NCBI GenBank assembly: GCA_033851545.1
Contig: JAWWOO010000074.1
Span: 82,695-146,694 of the forward strand
Length of the DNA stretch: 64,000 bases
Direction: 5' to 3'
From: JAWWOL01 sp033851545
GTDB taxonomy: Bacteria > Actinomycetota > Actinomycetes > JAWWOL01
Part shown: one piece after another, positions 18,126-26,719 of the stretch
How the letters are laid out: every line of letters starts with the position of its first letter
How positions within the stretch are numbered: the stretch's first letter is position 1
Translations under genes and position numbers: made by a program
Notes under the pieces: model-generated
Told to the model about the DNA's origin: nothing
The model's input: only the letters and a program-made list of their open reading frames with translations
Databases searched by the model: none

Positions 18126-19166
18126 GTGACCTCCGACCGTTACGTCGCAGCCGACGACCGGTACTCGTCCATGACCTACCGCCGTACGGGCCGCAGCGGC
18201 CTGATGCTCCCGGCCGTCTCGCTCGGCCTGTGGCACAACTTCGGCGACGACAAGCCGTTCCAGACCCAGCGGGACATCCTGCGCAGGGCGTTCGACCTGG
18301 GCGTCACGCACTTCGACCTGGCCAACAACTACGGCCCGCCCTACGGCTCCGCCGAGACCAACTTCGGCCGGCACCTGCGGGAGGACTTCAAGCCCTACCG
18401 CGATGAGCTGGTCATCTCGACCAAGGCCGGTTGGGACATGTGGCCGGGCCCGTACGGTGACCTCGGCTCGCGCAAATATCTCACCGCCAGCCTCGACCAG
18501 TCGCTGCAGCGGATGGGGCTGGACTACGTCGACATCTTCTACCACCACCGGCCGGACCCGGAGACGCCGCTCGAGGAGACGATGGGCGCGCTGGACGCGA
18601 TCGTCCGCGCGGGCAAGGCGCTCTACGTGGGCATCTCGTCCTACTCCGGCACGCGTACGGCCCAGGCCGTCAAGATCCTGCGCGAGCTGGGGACGCCCCT
18701 GCTGATCCACCAGCCCTCCTACTCCATGCTCAACCGCTGGGTCGAGGAGGACCTGCTCGACGTCCTGGGCAACGAGGGGGTCGGCTGCATCGCGTTCTCG
18801 CCGCTCGCCCAGGGGATGCTGACCGACCGCTACCTGGGCGGCATCCCGGCCGACTCGCGGGCGGCCCTGGGCCACTTCCTCAGGCCGGAGATGCTCACCG
18901 ACCAGAACATGGCCCACATCCGCGCGCTCAACGGTCTCGCCCAGCGGCGTGGCCAGACGCTCGCCCAGCTGGCCCTCGCCTGGGTGCTGCGGGACCAGCG
19001 GGTCACCTCGGTGCTGATCGGCGCGTCCAGCGTCAAGCAGCTCGAGGACAGTTTGGGGGCAGCCGCCGCTTCCGCAAGTGCGTTCACCGCGGAGGAGCTG
19101 GCGGAGATCGACCAGTACGCGGTCGAGGGTGGGATCAACCTCTGGCAGTCGGTGAGTGAGAGCTAG
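18126..19166 (+). CDS. Aldo/keto reductase, L-glyceraldehyde-3-phosphate reductase (YghZ/Gpr) type
   Basis: A 346-residue NADPH-dependent aldo/keto reductase (AKR14-like). The sequence tracks E. coli YghZ closely: LPAVSLGLWHNFG, THFDLANNYGPP (Asp/Tyr of the tetrad), ISTKAGWDMWPGPYG, YVDIFYHHRPD, LLIHQPSYSML and SVLIGAS. It probably reduces L-glyceraldehyde 3-phosphate or methylglyoxal. GTG 18126 was chosen for its GGGAGA ribosome-binding site and because it gives the family length; an upstream ATG at 18084 would add 14 unlikely residues. It overlaps the convergent next gene by 4 bp. Confidence 0.92.
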   Translation: MTSDRYVAADDRYSSMTYRRTGRSGLMLPAVSLGLWHNFGDDKPFQTQRDILRRAFDLGVTHFDLANNYGPPYGSAETNFGRHLREDFKPYRDELVISTKAGWDMWPGPYGDLGSRKYLTASLDQSLQRMGLDYVDIFYHHRPDPETPLEETMGALDAIVRAGKALYVGISSYSGTRTAQAVKILRELGTPLLIHQPSYSMLNRWVEEDLLDVLGNEGVGCIAFSPLAQGMLTDRYLGGIPADSRAALGHFLRPEMLTDQNMAHIRALNGLAQRRGQTLAQLALAWVLRDQRVTSVLIGASSVKQLEDSLGAAAASASAFTAEELAEIDQYAVEGGINLWQSVSES

Positions 19167-19831
19167 CCCTGCCTGAGCTCGGGCCGCCACCGCAGGACGT
19201 ACGCCGGAACCGGCCGGCTGGGCGCGAGCTCGGGGGCCGGTTCCGGCTTGCCCCAGAGCTGCTCCACCGGCACGACACCGGCCCAGACGTCGGTCGCCAG
19301 GTCCCCGGCGTCGTCCTCGGGCTGGCCGGCGCTGACCTTGGCGGAGGCCTCGTCCAGCGGGAGCCGCAGCACGGTGGTCGCCTTGAGCTCCTGGGCCGAG
19401 GGCTGCCGTACGGCGTCCCAGTGGCCCGGCGCCAGCCGCTCGCTGAGCAGCCGCAGCGCCTCGTTCTTGTCCTCGTCCGGGACCTCGGTGGCCGTGCCGA
19501 GGACGACGACCGACCGGTAGTTCATGGAGGAGTTGAAGACCGACCGGGCGAACACCATCCCGTCGAGCAGGGTCACGGTCAGGCAGACCGGGTTGCCGGC
19601 TGCCGCGAGCTTGAACGCCCGGCTGGCCGTCGAGCCGTGGATCAGCACGTCGTCGCCGACCCGGGCGTAGCCCACCGGGAGGACGAAGGGTTGCCGGCCG
19701 TCCGCGACGCCGAGGTGGGCCACCAGGCCGGCGTCGAGGACCGCCTCGATCGTCGCGCGGTCGTAGGCCGCCAGGTCGGGCTGCCGCCGGACCCTCGTAC
19801 GGGCCGAGCTGGGTTGGTCTGCTGAGGACAT
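19163..19831 (-). CDS. Pyridoxamine 5'-phosphate oxidase-family (NimA-like) flavin-binding protein
   Basis: A 222-residue FMN-binding split-barrel protein, possibly binding flavin, F420 or haem. Seen: HLGVADGRQPFVLPVGYARVGDDVLIHGSTASR, read in two segments, typical of the NimA-like family, followed by VCLTVTLLDGMVFARS and SMNYRSVVVLG. The exact reaction is unknown. The start has TAGGGT (19843-19838) ending 6 nt before the ATG, so it is probably leaderless. Confidence 0.85.
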   Translation of the reverse strand: MSSADQPSSARTRVRRQPDLAAYDRATIEAVLDAGLVAHLGVADGRQPFVLPVGYARVGDDVLIHGSTASRAFKLAAAGNPVCLTVTLLDGMVFARSVFNSSMNYRSVVVLGTATEVPDEDKNEALRLLSERLAPGHWDAVRQPSAQELKATTVLRLPLDEASAKVSAGQPEDDAGDLATDVWAGVVPVEQLWGKPEPAPELAPSRPVPAYVLRWRPELRQG

Positions 19832-19957
19832 GCCCCGACCCTATGGGCCACCCCGGCGGTGGTGCACGGATCTGCCTGCCACGTCAAGGATTTGTCCGCT
19901 CCTGGGGACATCTCGGACCTCTTGCGAAGTTCTGCGTGTCGCGTCGGGGTGGGGGGT

Positions 19958-19985
19958 TTGGCGCCGCTGGCATCTGCGATAGAGT
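19958..19985 (+). promoter_or_regulatory. Promoter for the riboswitch-NlpC/P60 transcript
   Basis: TTGGCG (19958-19963) and TAGAGT (19980-19985) separated by 16 bp, about 50 bp before the c-di-AMP aptamer. This is consistent with a housekeeping promoter starting near 19992. The remaining 19832-19957 shows no further feature. Confidence 0.5.
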
Positions 19986-20033
19986 CCGTCGCAACCGGAT
20001 CGTGACCTGCAGCCAAACGGCGAGCGACGCATC

Positions 20034-20156
20034 CGTACCGCCGAATCCTCACGGAACCGGGGAACCAGTTTCCCAGGGGCGAATCGGTTCGTGCTGTTCG
20101 CGAACTGTAGGGCGCATCTTCCCGCCCGAGCCCGTCAGCTAACCCGGTAGGCGGAC
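20034..20156 (+). ncRNA. ydaO/yuaA-type c-di-AMP riboswitch
   Basis: The conserved ydaO-yuaA landmarks appear in order: GCCGAATCC, GGAACCGGGGAACC, GGGGCGAATC, TAGGG, CTTCCCGCCCGAGCCC, GTCAGCTAACC and GGTAGGCGG. The 5' ACCGCC and 3' GGCGG can close P1. It ends about 25 bp before the GTG of a NlpC/P60 cell-wall hydrolase. Known in this family: the RNA binds c-di-AMP and usually turns off cell-wall hydrolase genes in Actinomycetota. Confidence 0.92.
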
Positions 20157-20179
20157 TGTGGAAGAAGGAGTCGCTGTCT

Positions 20180-21535
20180 GTGGCACGTCCACGACTGACT
20201 CGTGTCCTCATCGCGCCGATCGCGTTGTCGACAATCGCTGCCGGCATCGTGCTCGCACCTTTGGCGAGCAGCGCCAGCGCGGACATCTCCTCCAGAATCA
20301 CCTCGGCCAAGGCTCAGCTGGCCAAGCTGCAGGACCAGTCCGAGGTCGCGGCCGAGGCCTACGACGCCGGCCGGATCAAGCTCGCCGCGGCCAACCGTAA
20401 GGCCGCCCAGATGCAGGCCAAGGCCGCCGCGTCCGCCGCGCGCCTGGTCAAGGCCAAGCAGTCGGTCGCCGCCATCGCGACCCTGGCCTACTCGCAGGGC
20501 GCCACAGGCGACACCACGATGCTCTACCAGAGCTCCGACCCCGCCGGGTTCGTCGACCGGGCCGCGATGGTCGACTCCCTGTCCCGCAACGACGTGAGCA
20601 TCCTGGGCTCGGTGCACGCCGCCCAGCAGGACGCCACCATCACCGCGCGGGCCGCCGCCCAGGCCGTTGCCGCCGCCAAGGCGGTCGTCGCCGAGCTGGC
20701 CCGCGACAAGGCGCAGGTCCAGGCCTCGGCCGCCCAGGAGGGCAAGATCCTCGACACGCTGGTCGCCCAGCAGAAGGAGCAGATCCGCCAGGCGGCCATC
20801 GCGCTGGCCAAGGCGATCCACCAGAAGCGGCTGGCCGACGCCGCCCGCTACCGTGCGGCCCAGGCCGCAGCGGTCAAGGCCGAGCGGGCGCTCGAGGCCC
20901 AGCGGGCCGCACACCAGCGCGCCGCGCAGGCCTTCACCCAGCAGCAGGACAGCAATGCCGGCACCTCGTCGAACAACGTGAAGCAGGCGGACACGTCCTC
21001 CGGCTCCAGCTCCTCCGGCTCCGGCTCCGGCTCCGCAGGGTCGGGCGCCAGCAGCACCAAGGGTTCGGTCGGCTCCGGCTCCAGCAGTGGTTCGAGCGGT
21101 TCCGGCGGTTCCAGCAGCGGCGGCGGGTCCGGCTCGGGCAGCGCGTCCGGCAGTGTCGGCGGCAGCGGCTCCGGCTCCACCAGCAGCGCAGCGGCGACCG
21201 CCGTCCACTGGGCCTACAACGAGCTCGGCAAGTCCTACGTATGGGCGGCCTCGGGCCCCGACCACTTCGACTGCTCGGGCCTGACGATGTACGTCTACGC
21301 GCAGGCCGGCGTCTACCTGCCGCACAGCTCGGCTGCCCAGTTCGGGTCGGGCCGGCACGTCAGCCAGAGCGAGCTGCGGCCTGGGGACCTGGTCTTCTAC
21401 GGGTCGCCGATCCACCACGTCGGCATCTACGTCGGCAACGGGAACATGATCGAGTCGCCGCACTCCGGGGCGAGCGTTGAGGTCAGCGGCGCGTTCCGCG
21501 GCGACTACGTCGGAGCGGTCCGCGTCAGCGGCTGA
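20180..21535 (+). CDS. NlpC/P60 peptidoglycan endopeptidase with coiled-coil (RipA/CwlT-like)
   Basis: A 451-residue secreted D,L-endopeptidase cleaving peptide stems of peptidoglycan. Order: signal peptide (about 1-35, ending SSASA), a long Ala/Lys/Gln-rich coiled coil (about 36-260), a Gly/Ser low-complexity linker (about 270-335), and an NlpC/P60 domain with C365 (FDCSGLT), RPGDLVFYG and IHHVGIYVG giving the Cys-His-His site. GTG 20180 has GAAGGAG upstream. Controlled by the c-di-AMP riboswitch directly before it, which ties wall hydrolysis to wall-stress/osmotic signalling. Confidence 0.93.
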   Translation: MARPRLTRVLIAPIALSTIAAGIVLAPLASSASADISSRITSAKAQLAKLQDQSEVAAEAYDAGRIKLAAANRKAAQMQAKAAASAARLVKAKQSVAAIATLAYSQGATGDTTMLYQSSDPAGFVDRAAMVDSLSRNDVSILGSVHAAQQDATITARAAAQAVAAAKAVVAELARDKAQVQASAAQEGKILDTLVAQQKEQIRQAAIALAKAIHQKRLADAARYRAAQAAAVKAERALEAQRAAHQRAAQAFTQQQDSNAGTSSNNVKQADTSSGSSSSGSGSGSAGSGASSTKGSVGSGSSSGSSGSGGSSSGGGSGSGSASGSVGGSGSGSTSSAAATAVHWAYNELGKSYVWAASGPDHFDCSGLTMYVYAQAGVYLPHSSAAQFGSGRHVSQSELRPGDLVFYGSPIHHVGIYVGNGNMIESPHSGASVEVSGAFRGDYVGAVRVSG

Positions 21536-21546
21536 ACCCCGACCCG

Positions 21547-22212
21547 GTGGGCCCAGAGCCGCGGAAGGTCCTGGCCCGGGTGCAGACCCCGCGGGGCGAG
21601 CTGGTGCTGCGCGGTGAAGGCGATCACCTCGAGGTGATCAGCAACGGCGTGTTCCTGATGGACACCCGGGACGGCGGCTCCGAGCGGCTGCTGGTCCGGG
21701 CCGCCCTGGACCGGCACGACGACCCTCGTACGGTGCTGGTCGCCGGGCTGGGGGTCGGCTTCACGCTGGTCGAGGCGCTGGCCGACCCGCGGGTCCACCG
21801 GGTCATCGTGGTCGAGCGGGAGCCGGTGCTCATCGGCTGGCATCGGTCCTGGCTCGCCCGGTTCTCCGCCGGCGGACTGGACGACCCGCGGACGACGGTG
21901 GTCTGTGCCGACCTGGTCGACTGGCTGCGCGAGCCGTCGGAGACGGCGATCGACGTCGCCTGCCTCGACACCGACAACGGTCCCGACTGGCTGGTCAGCG
22001 AGGGCAACGCCGCGCTCTATGCCACCGACGGGCTCGAGCTGCTGCGCTCGGTGCTGGCGCCAGGCGCGTTGGCCGCGTTCTGGAGTGCGTCCGCCTCGCC
22101 GGCCTTCGCCGCGCGGCTGGCCGCTGTCTTTGCCGGCGTCGAGACTTTCACCGTGCCGTCCGCCAACGCGCCGCGGGGCGAACCCGACGTGGTTTTTCTC
22201 GCCCAGCGCTGA
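21547..22212 (+). CDS. Spermidine-synthase-like SAM-fold protein
   Basis: A 221-residue Rossmann protein of the polyamine aminopropyltransferase/methyltransferase clan. Seen: LVAGLGVGFTLVEAL (cofactor loop), VIVVEREPVLIGWH, ACLDTDNGPDWL, and a C-terminal strand ending PDVVFLAQR. It lacks the full polyamine-binding signature, so 'spermidine synthase-like' is safer than a functional name. It begins 12 bp after the NlpC/P60 stop and may share that transcript. GTG 21547 is the only upstream start. Confidence 0.75.
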   Translation: MGPEPRKVLARVQTPRGELVLRGEGDHLEVISNGVFLMDTRDGGSERLLVRAALDRHDDPRTVLVAGLGVGFTLVEALADPRVHRVIVVEREPVLIGWHRSWLARFSAGGLDDPRTTVVCADLVDWLREPSETAIDVACLDTDNGPDWLVSEGNAALYATDGLELLRSVLAPGALAAFWSASASPAFAARLAAVFAGVETFTVPSANAPRGEPDVVFLAQR

Positions 22213-22289
22213 GCCGTTCGGCCGATCTGTGCACAGTGGACGCCGCCGAAGAGCAGGGAGAGTTCCGTACGGGACTCCCCTGAGCCGAG

Positions 22290-22322
22290 GGGCCGGTCAT
22301 CCGTGGGGGGTGACCGGCCCTT
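22290..22322 (+). terminator. Intrinsic-type hairpin after the spermidine-synthase-like gene
   Basis: GGGCCGGTCA (22290-22299) and TGACCGGCCC (22311-22320) form a perfect 10-bp stem with an 11-nt loop, followed by only TT. It also lies after the stop of a coding-like minus-strand tail, so it could serve both directions. A smaller hairpin occupies 22261-22276. Confidence 0.65.
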
Positions 22323-22440
22323 CGTACGTCAGCCCGGTCATCGTCGCCGACCTGCGTGCCTTGACGGCGGACAACGGCGTCGCGATGTCCTCCAGCGAGC
22401 GGCCCTGGATCACGCAGACCCGGCTCGGCGACTCATCTCG
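22322..22440 (-). other. Coding-like remnant downstream of the P1B ATPase
   Basis: One minus-strand frame through here has typical G/C third positions and reads VCVIQGRSLEDIATPL and later MTGLTYEGPVTPHG before a stop at the hairpin. It overlaps the last ATPase codons in another frame and has no start of its own. I do not recognise the family; it may be the 3' end of a decayed gene. Confidence 0.3.
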
Positions 22441-24833
22441 CGCCCGTGCGCCGGGGGACGAGACCCTGCAGCCCCTTCGGAAGAACCGTTGGTAGCACGG
22501 GCAACTGTGCTCGGACCCGGCAGCGCCAGCCGTTTCAGGGTGAGGGCATTGACCGCGACGATGAGGCTTGACCCCGCCATGGTGATCGCGGCGATCTCGG
22601 GGCGGAGAACCAGTCCGAACGCGGGCTGGAAAACTCCGGCCGCGATGGGCAGGGCTATCGAGTTGTAGCCGACCGCCCAGCCGAGATTCTGGGTCATCTT
22701 CCGGACGGTGGCCCGGCCGATTCGCAGGGCGACGGCCACGTCAAAAGGGTCCGAGCGCATCAGCACCACATCAGCGGTCTCGACGGCGACATCGGTGCCG
22801 GTGCCGATCGCGATCCCGAGGTCTGCTTGGGCCAGCGCCGGGGCGTCGTTGACCCCGTCGCCGACCATCGCGACCCGGTGGCCGGCCTGCATGAGCTCCT
22901 TGACCCTCGCGGCTTTGTCGCCGGGCAGCACGTCTGCAATGACGGTGGTGATGCCGAGCTGGTCGGCGATCCGCTGGGCGGTGGCGGCGTTGTCACCGGT
23001 GAGCATCACCACCTCGACGCGGAGCTCGCGCAGCGCGGCGACGGCTGCGGCCGAGGTCGGCCGTACGGCGTCGGCAATACCGATGACGGCCACAGCGCGG
23101 CCGTCGACCGCGGCGAAGATCGCGGTGCGGCCGCTGGCGGCGAGCCGCTCCTGCGGCCCGGCGAGGACATCGAGCGCGACGTTCTGGGCGGCCATCAGCC
23201 GCGGGTTGCCGACCACCACCCGATGCCCGTCCACGGTGGCGACCGCGCCCTGTCCGGGTGAGCTGACGAAACCCTCGGCGGTCAGCCGGCGGGCGCCGTC
23301 AGCCTCAGCCCGGCGGACCACCGCCTGGGCGAGGGGATGCTCCGACTCCCGCTCGACCGCGGCAACCAGCGCCAGCAGCTCGGTCTCCGGCAGGCCGTCG
23401 GCGAACAGGTCCGTCACCTGCGGTAGGCCGATGGTCAGGGTGCCGGTCTTGTCCATCACCACGACATCGATCTTCTTCGACGTCTCGATTGCGGTCGCGT
23501 TCTTGAACAGCACCCCGCGGGCGGCCCCAAGCCCCGTACCCACCATGATCGCGGTGGGGGTGGCCAGGCCGAGCGCGTCCGGGCAGGTGACCACGACCAC
23601 GGTGATGGCGAACAGCAGCGCCCTGCTCACGGATTGGCCGGCGGCCAGCCACACCACGAACGTGCCGAGCCCACCGACCAGCGCGACCAGGACCAGCCAG
23701 AAGGCGGCTCGGTCGGCGAGCCGTTGCCCTGGTGCCTTGGAGTTCTGCGCCTCCTGGACCAGCTGGACGATCTGGGCGAGCGCGGTGTCCGCCCCGACCT
23801 TGGTGGCCCGGACCCGCAGGGAGCCGGAGGTGTTGATGGTGGCACCGACGACCGGGTCGCCGACGGTCTTGTGTACGGGCAGGCTCTCGCCGGTGATCGT
23901 GGACTCGTCGACGTCGCTGTCGCCGCCCTCGACCACCCCGTCGACCGCTATCTTCGCGCCGGGCCGTACCAGGAGCAGGTCACCGACGACAACCTGATCG
24001 GTCGGGATCTCCACCGGCTCACCGTCACGCAGCACGACCGCGGTCGGGGGCGCCAGGGTGAGCAGGGCGCGGACCGCCTCGTTGGCACCGCTGCGTGCCC
24101 GCATCTCGAAGTAGTGCCCGAGCAGGACGAACGCGGTGAGGATGGTCCCGGCCTCATAGAACACTTCGCCGCCGCCGGTGAGGGTGACCCCGACGGAGTA
24201 GAGCCAGCCGGCGCCGACCGCCACTGCGACCAGCACCATCATGTCCAGTGTCCGCGCCCGCAACGCCCTGATGGCACCGGAGAAGAAGATCTGCGCCGAG
24301 TAGAAGACCACCGGCAGGCTGACGATCAGGTCGAACACATCGTCGCGCAGGCCGAACGGGGCGGAGACCTTGAAGCCGAGGCTGCGACCCATCGGGGACC
24401 ACAACATGACCACCACGCCGAGGACAGCTGCGACGATGAACCGGTCGCGCATGTCCTGGACCATCGCCGCCATCGACATCTCGCCGTGCGCACCGTGACC
24501 CATGTCTTCGGCCGCGGCGGGCATGCGGTCTTGGTCAGCCGCGGTCGTGTCAATCGTGTCAATGGCCGGCACCGGGCACACGTGGTCGGGCACCGACTCA
24601 CCGCGACAGTGGTAACCGCAGTCCCGAACCCAGCCAGAGAGCTCCTCGACGGTCGTCCGTGCCGGGTCGAAGGTCACCGTCGCGGTCTGCGCCACCGGGT
24701 TCGGCTCCACCGCGACCACACCCGGACGTCTGCCCAGGACCGCCGACACGACCTGGGCTTGGCTGGCCCACTGCACCCCGTCGAGCTCGAGCACGACGCT
24801 GCGGTCGGCGGGTGTTCCGCGTTGGGTCATCAC
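22410..24833 (-). CDS. P1B-type heavy-metal ATPase (CopB-like) with a CPD transmembrane motif
   Basis: An 807-residue metal-exporting ATPase. Order: a degenerate HMA domain (about 10-75) that lacks the GMxCxxC metal site but ends CGYHCRG, a His/Met-rich segment (GHGAHGEMSM), about eight membrane helices, TGES in the actuator domain, the TM6 motif TCPDALGLATP, the phosphorylation site DKTGTLT, and GDGVNDAPAL. The usual CPC/CPH is CPD here. The HMA type and His-rich region resemble CopB-like Cu(II)/Ag pumps. It is divergent from csoR, so copper is the best guess. The last 30 residues look non-homologous. Confidence 0.88.
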   Translation of the reverse strand: MMTQRGTPADRSVVLELDGVQWASQAQVVSAVLGRRPGVVAVEPNPVAQTATVTFDPARTTVEELSGWVRDCGYHCRGESVPDHVCPVPAIDTIDTTAADQDRMPAAAEDMGHGAHGEMSMAAMVQDMRDRFIVAAVLGVVVMLWSPMGRSLGFKVSAPFGLRDDVFDLIVSLPVVFYSAQIFFSGAIRALRARTLDMMVLVAVAVGAGWLYSVGVTLTGGGEVFYEAGTILTAFVLLGHYFEMRARSGANEAVRALLTLAPPTAVVLRDGEPVEIPTDQVVVGDLLLVRPGAKIAVDGVVEGGDSDVDESTITGESLPVHKTVGDPVVGATINTSGSLRVRATKVGADTALAQIVQLVQEAQNSKAPGQRLADRAAFWLVLVALVGGLGTFVVWLAAGQSVSRALLFAITVVVVTCPDALGLATPTAIMVGTGLGAARGVLFKNATAIETSKKIDVVVMDKTGTLTIGLPQVTDLFADGLPETELLALVAAVERESEHPLAQAVVRRAEADGARRLTAEGFVSSPGQGAVATVDGHRVVVGNPRLMAAQNVALDVLAGPQERLAASGRTAIFAAVDGRAVAVIGIADAVRPTSAAAVAALRELRVEVVMLTGDNAATAQRIADQLGITTVIADVLPGDKAARVKELMQAGHRVAMVGDGVNDAPALAQADLGIAIGTGTDVAVETADVVLMRSDPFDVAVALRIGRATVRKMTQNLGWAVGYNSIALPIAAGVFQPAFGLVLRPEIAAITMAGSSLIVAVNALTLKRLALPGPSTVARATNGSSEGAAGSRPPAHGREMSRRAGSA

Positions 24834-24955
24834 GACCTTCCAAGGGACCAGGTGAGGGCGCAGCGTCGGGTACTGGTGGTACAGGGATCTGAACCTTCCG
24901 CTTCCGCGCCGGATTCCGCCATCCGGAGGCGCCGTGGTCGGGTGCTCGATTGCTC

Positions 24956-24975
24956 ATACCGGGTAGGGGTATGCT
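24956..24975 (+). promoter_or_regulatory. CsoR-type operator overlapping a leaderless -10
   Basis: ATACC-7 nt-GGTAT (24956-24972) is an inverted repeat with a G-rich core, the layout of known CsoR operators. The putative -10 TATGCT (24970-24975) overlaps its right arm and ends 6 nt before the csoR ATG. Repressor bound here would block the csoR-permease promoter, and possibly the divergent ATPase. Confidence 0.65.
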
Positions 24976-24981
24976 ACACGC

Positions 24982-25293
24982 ATGGACGAGATGGTGGGCC
25001 ACGCGGTTGCCGTGCCCGGCTACAACGACAACAAGGACGCGATCCTCAAGCGGCTGCGCCGCGTGGAGGGCCAGGTACGTGGGCTTCAGCGGATGGTCGA
25101 GGAAGACACCTACTGCATCGACGTACTTACCCAGGTGTCAGCGGCGACCAAGGCACTGCAAGCCGTGGCCTTGGCGTTGCTCGAGGACCACCTCAACCAC
25201 TGTGTGAGCAACGCGATCGAGGCCGGCGGACCGGAGGCCACGGCCAAGGTCCGCGAGGCCACGGCCGCGATCGAACGGCTGGTCAAGTCATGA
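24982..25293 (+). CDS. csoR: CsoR-family copper-sensing repressor
   Basis: A 103-residue all-helical metal sensor that derepresses copper-efflux genes. Seen: KRLRRVEGQVRGLQRM (DNA-contact helix), then C45, H70 and C74, whose spacing exactly matches the Cu(I) ligands C36-H61-C65 of M. tuberculosis CsoR. This argues for Cu(I) rather than Ni/Co (RcnR) or persulfide (CstR) sensing. It is divergent from the P1B ATPase and 13 bp before the permease gene. Confidence 0.9.
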   Translation: MDEMVGHAVAVPGYNDNKDAILKRLRRVEGQVRGLQRMVEEDTYCIDVLTQVSAATKALQAVALALLEDHLNHCVSNAIEAGGPEATAKVREATAAIERLVKS

Positions 25294-25306
25294 CGAGGGT
25301 CACCGG

Positions 25307-26719
25307 ATGAGTGACATCGGGAACAGCCTGGCCGAGGGCTGGTGGATGTTCTTCGACACCTTCTGGGCGCTGGTCCTGGGGTTCACCCTGTCCGGAGCGG
25401 TGCAGGCCTTCGTCTCGCGGGCGGCGATGCAACGCTCGCTCGGTGACCACAGGCCTCGTACGGTCGCGAAGGCCAGCTTCTTCGGGATGGTCTCGTCGTC
25501 GTGTTCGTACGCTGCGTCGGCGCTGGCGAAGTCGCTGTTCGCCCGCGGTGCGGACTTCACGGCCGCGCAGGCGTTCATGTTCGCCTCCACGAACCTGGTC
25601 GTGGAGCTCGGCATCGTGTTGTGGCTGCTGATCGGGTGGCAGTTCGCGGCAGCAGAGTTCGTCGGCGGCGCCATCATGATCGCGATGCTCTCGGTGCTGC
25701 TGCCGCGGGTGGTGCCGACCGGAGAGGTCGAGGCCGCCCGAAACCGGCTCAACGCGGGCCGGGACTCTGCCGAAGGCGCTCATGATGCCCACGCAGGTCA
25801 CGGAGAGCCGCCGGCCCAGCAGGGATCGTGGCGGCGGCTGATCCGCAGCCGCGCCGGTTGGGCAGACGCCTCCGGCTACACGATCAGTGACCTGACCATG
25901 CTGCGCAAGGAATTGGTTGCCGGGTTTGTCATCGCCGGGTTCGCCGTCGTCGTCGTGCCGACCAGCGTGTGGCGCGCGGTTTTCATCAGCGGGCACGGGT
26001 TCTGGTCAAGTCTCGAGAACGTGCTCGTCGGTCCGTTCATCGCGATCATCAGCTTTGTCTGCTCCGTCGGCAATGTGCCGCTCGCCGCCGCCCTGTGGCA
26101 GGGCGGGATCAGCTTCGGCGGCGTCGTCAGCTTCGTGTTCGCCGACCTGCTCGCGCTGCCGCTGCTGCTGATCTACCGCAAGTACTACGGCACCGCCCTG
26201 ACCCTGCGCCTGCTGGCCGTGTTCTGGGCGGTGATGAGTGCCTCCGGCCTCGTCACCGAATACCTGTTCAAAGCCGTCGGCGGTGTGCCGGCTAACCGAC
26301 CCGCGGGGATAGCGACCACCCACGTCGGGTGGAACTACACCACCGTGCTCAACGTCATCGCGGCACTCGGATTCGGCGTCGTCTACTGGCTCTACCGCAG
26401 CAGCCGCAACGCTGCGCACGACGAGGACACCGCCAGCCCGTACGCCAAGGACGTGGTCTGCGGCATGCAGGTCGAGAAGGCGCATGCCCCGGCAACCGCT
26501 GGGCACGCGGGGCGGACCTACTACTTCTGCTCCGACCGCTGCCAGGTCCGGTTCAACGCCGACCCGGACCGGTTCGCGGAGGGGACGTCCACTGAACCCA
26601 TGCCGGCCGAGGCCGGACCACAGCTGCTGGGTATGCCCGGGCTCGGCGGCCCGCCGGTCACCACCGCTACGCCGGACGGGGCTACTACTTCTGCGGTACG
26701 GGGTGTCGGGCGCACGTAA
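25307..26719 (+). CDS. Permease (SO_0444/ArsP-like) with C-terminal YHS metal-binding domain
   Basis: A 470-residue membrane protein. Seen: about 8-10 helices in two halves, with two FxxMVSSSCSYA / FVCSVGNVPLAA-like repeats characteristic of the DUF318 permease family, a cytoplasmic His/Asp-rich linker (about 140-175), and a C-terminal YHS domain (VVCGMQV then TYYFCSDRC, about 380-425). In SO_0444-type proteins this pairing is associated with Cu/Zn/As efflux; here the CsoR context favours copper. The last about 40 residues are a low-complexity tail caused by loss of frame from a second YHS copy (see next entry). Confidence 0.85.
   Translation: MSDIGNSLAEGWWMFFDTFWALVLGFTLSGAVQAFVSRAAMQRSLGDHRPRTVAKASFFGMVSSSCSYAASALAKSLFARGADFTAAQAFMFASTNLVVELGIVLWLLIGWQFAAAEFVGGAIMIAMLSVLLPRVVPTGEVEAARNRLNAGRDSAEGAHDAHAGHGEPPAQQGSWRRLIRSRAGWADASGYTISDLTMLRKELVAGFVIAGFAVVVVPTSVWRAVFISGHGFWSSLENVLVGPFIAIISFVCSVGNVPLAAALWQGGISFGGVVSFVFADLLALPLLLIYRKYYGTALTLRLLAVFWAVMSASGLVTEYLFKAVGGVPANRPAGIATTHVGWNYTTVLNVIAALGFGVVYWLYRSSRNAAHDEDTASPYAKDVVCGMQVEKAHAPATAGHAGRTYYFCSDRCQVRFNADPDRFAEGTSTEPMPAEAGPQLLGMPGLGGPPVTTATPDGATTSAVRGVGRT

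Noticed and set aside
20990..21190. Gly/Ser-rich repetitive DNA in the NlpC/P60 gene
   Set aside because: It is a flexible protein linker encoded by GGC/TCC-type codons, not a mobile or CRISPR-like repeat.
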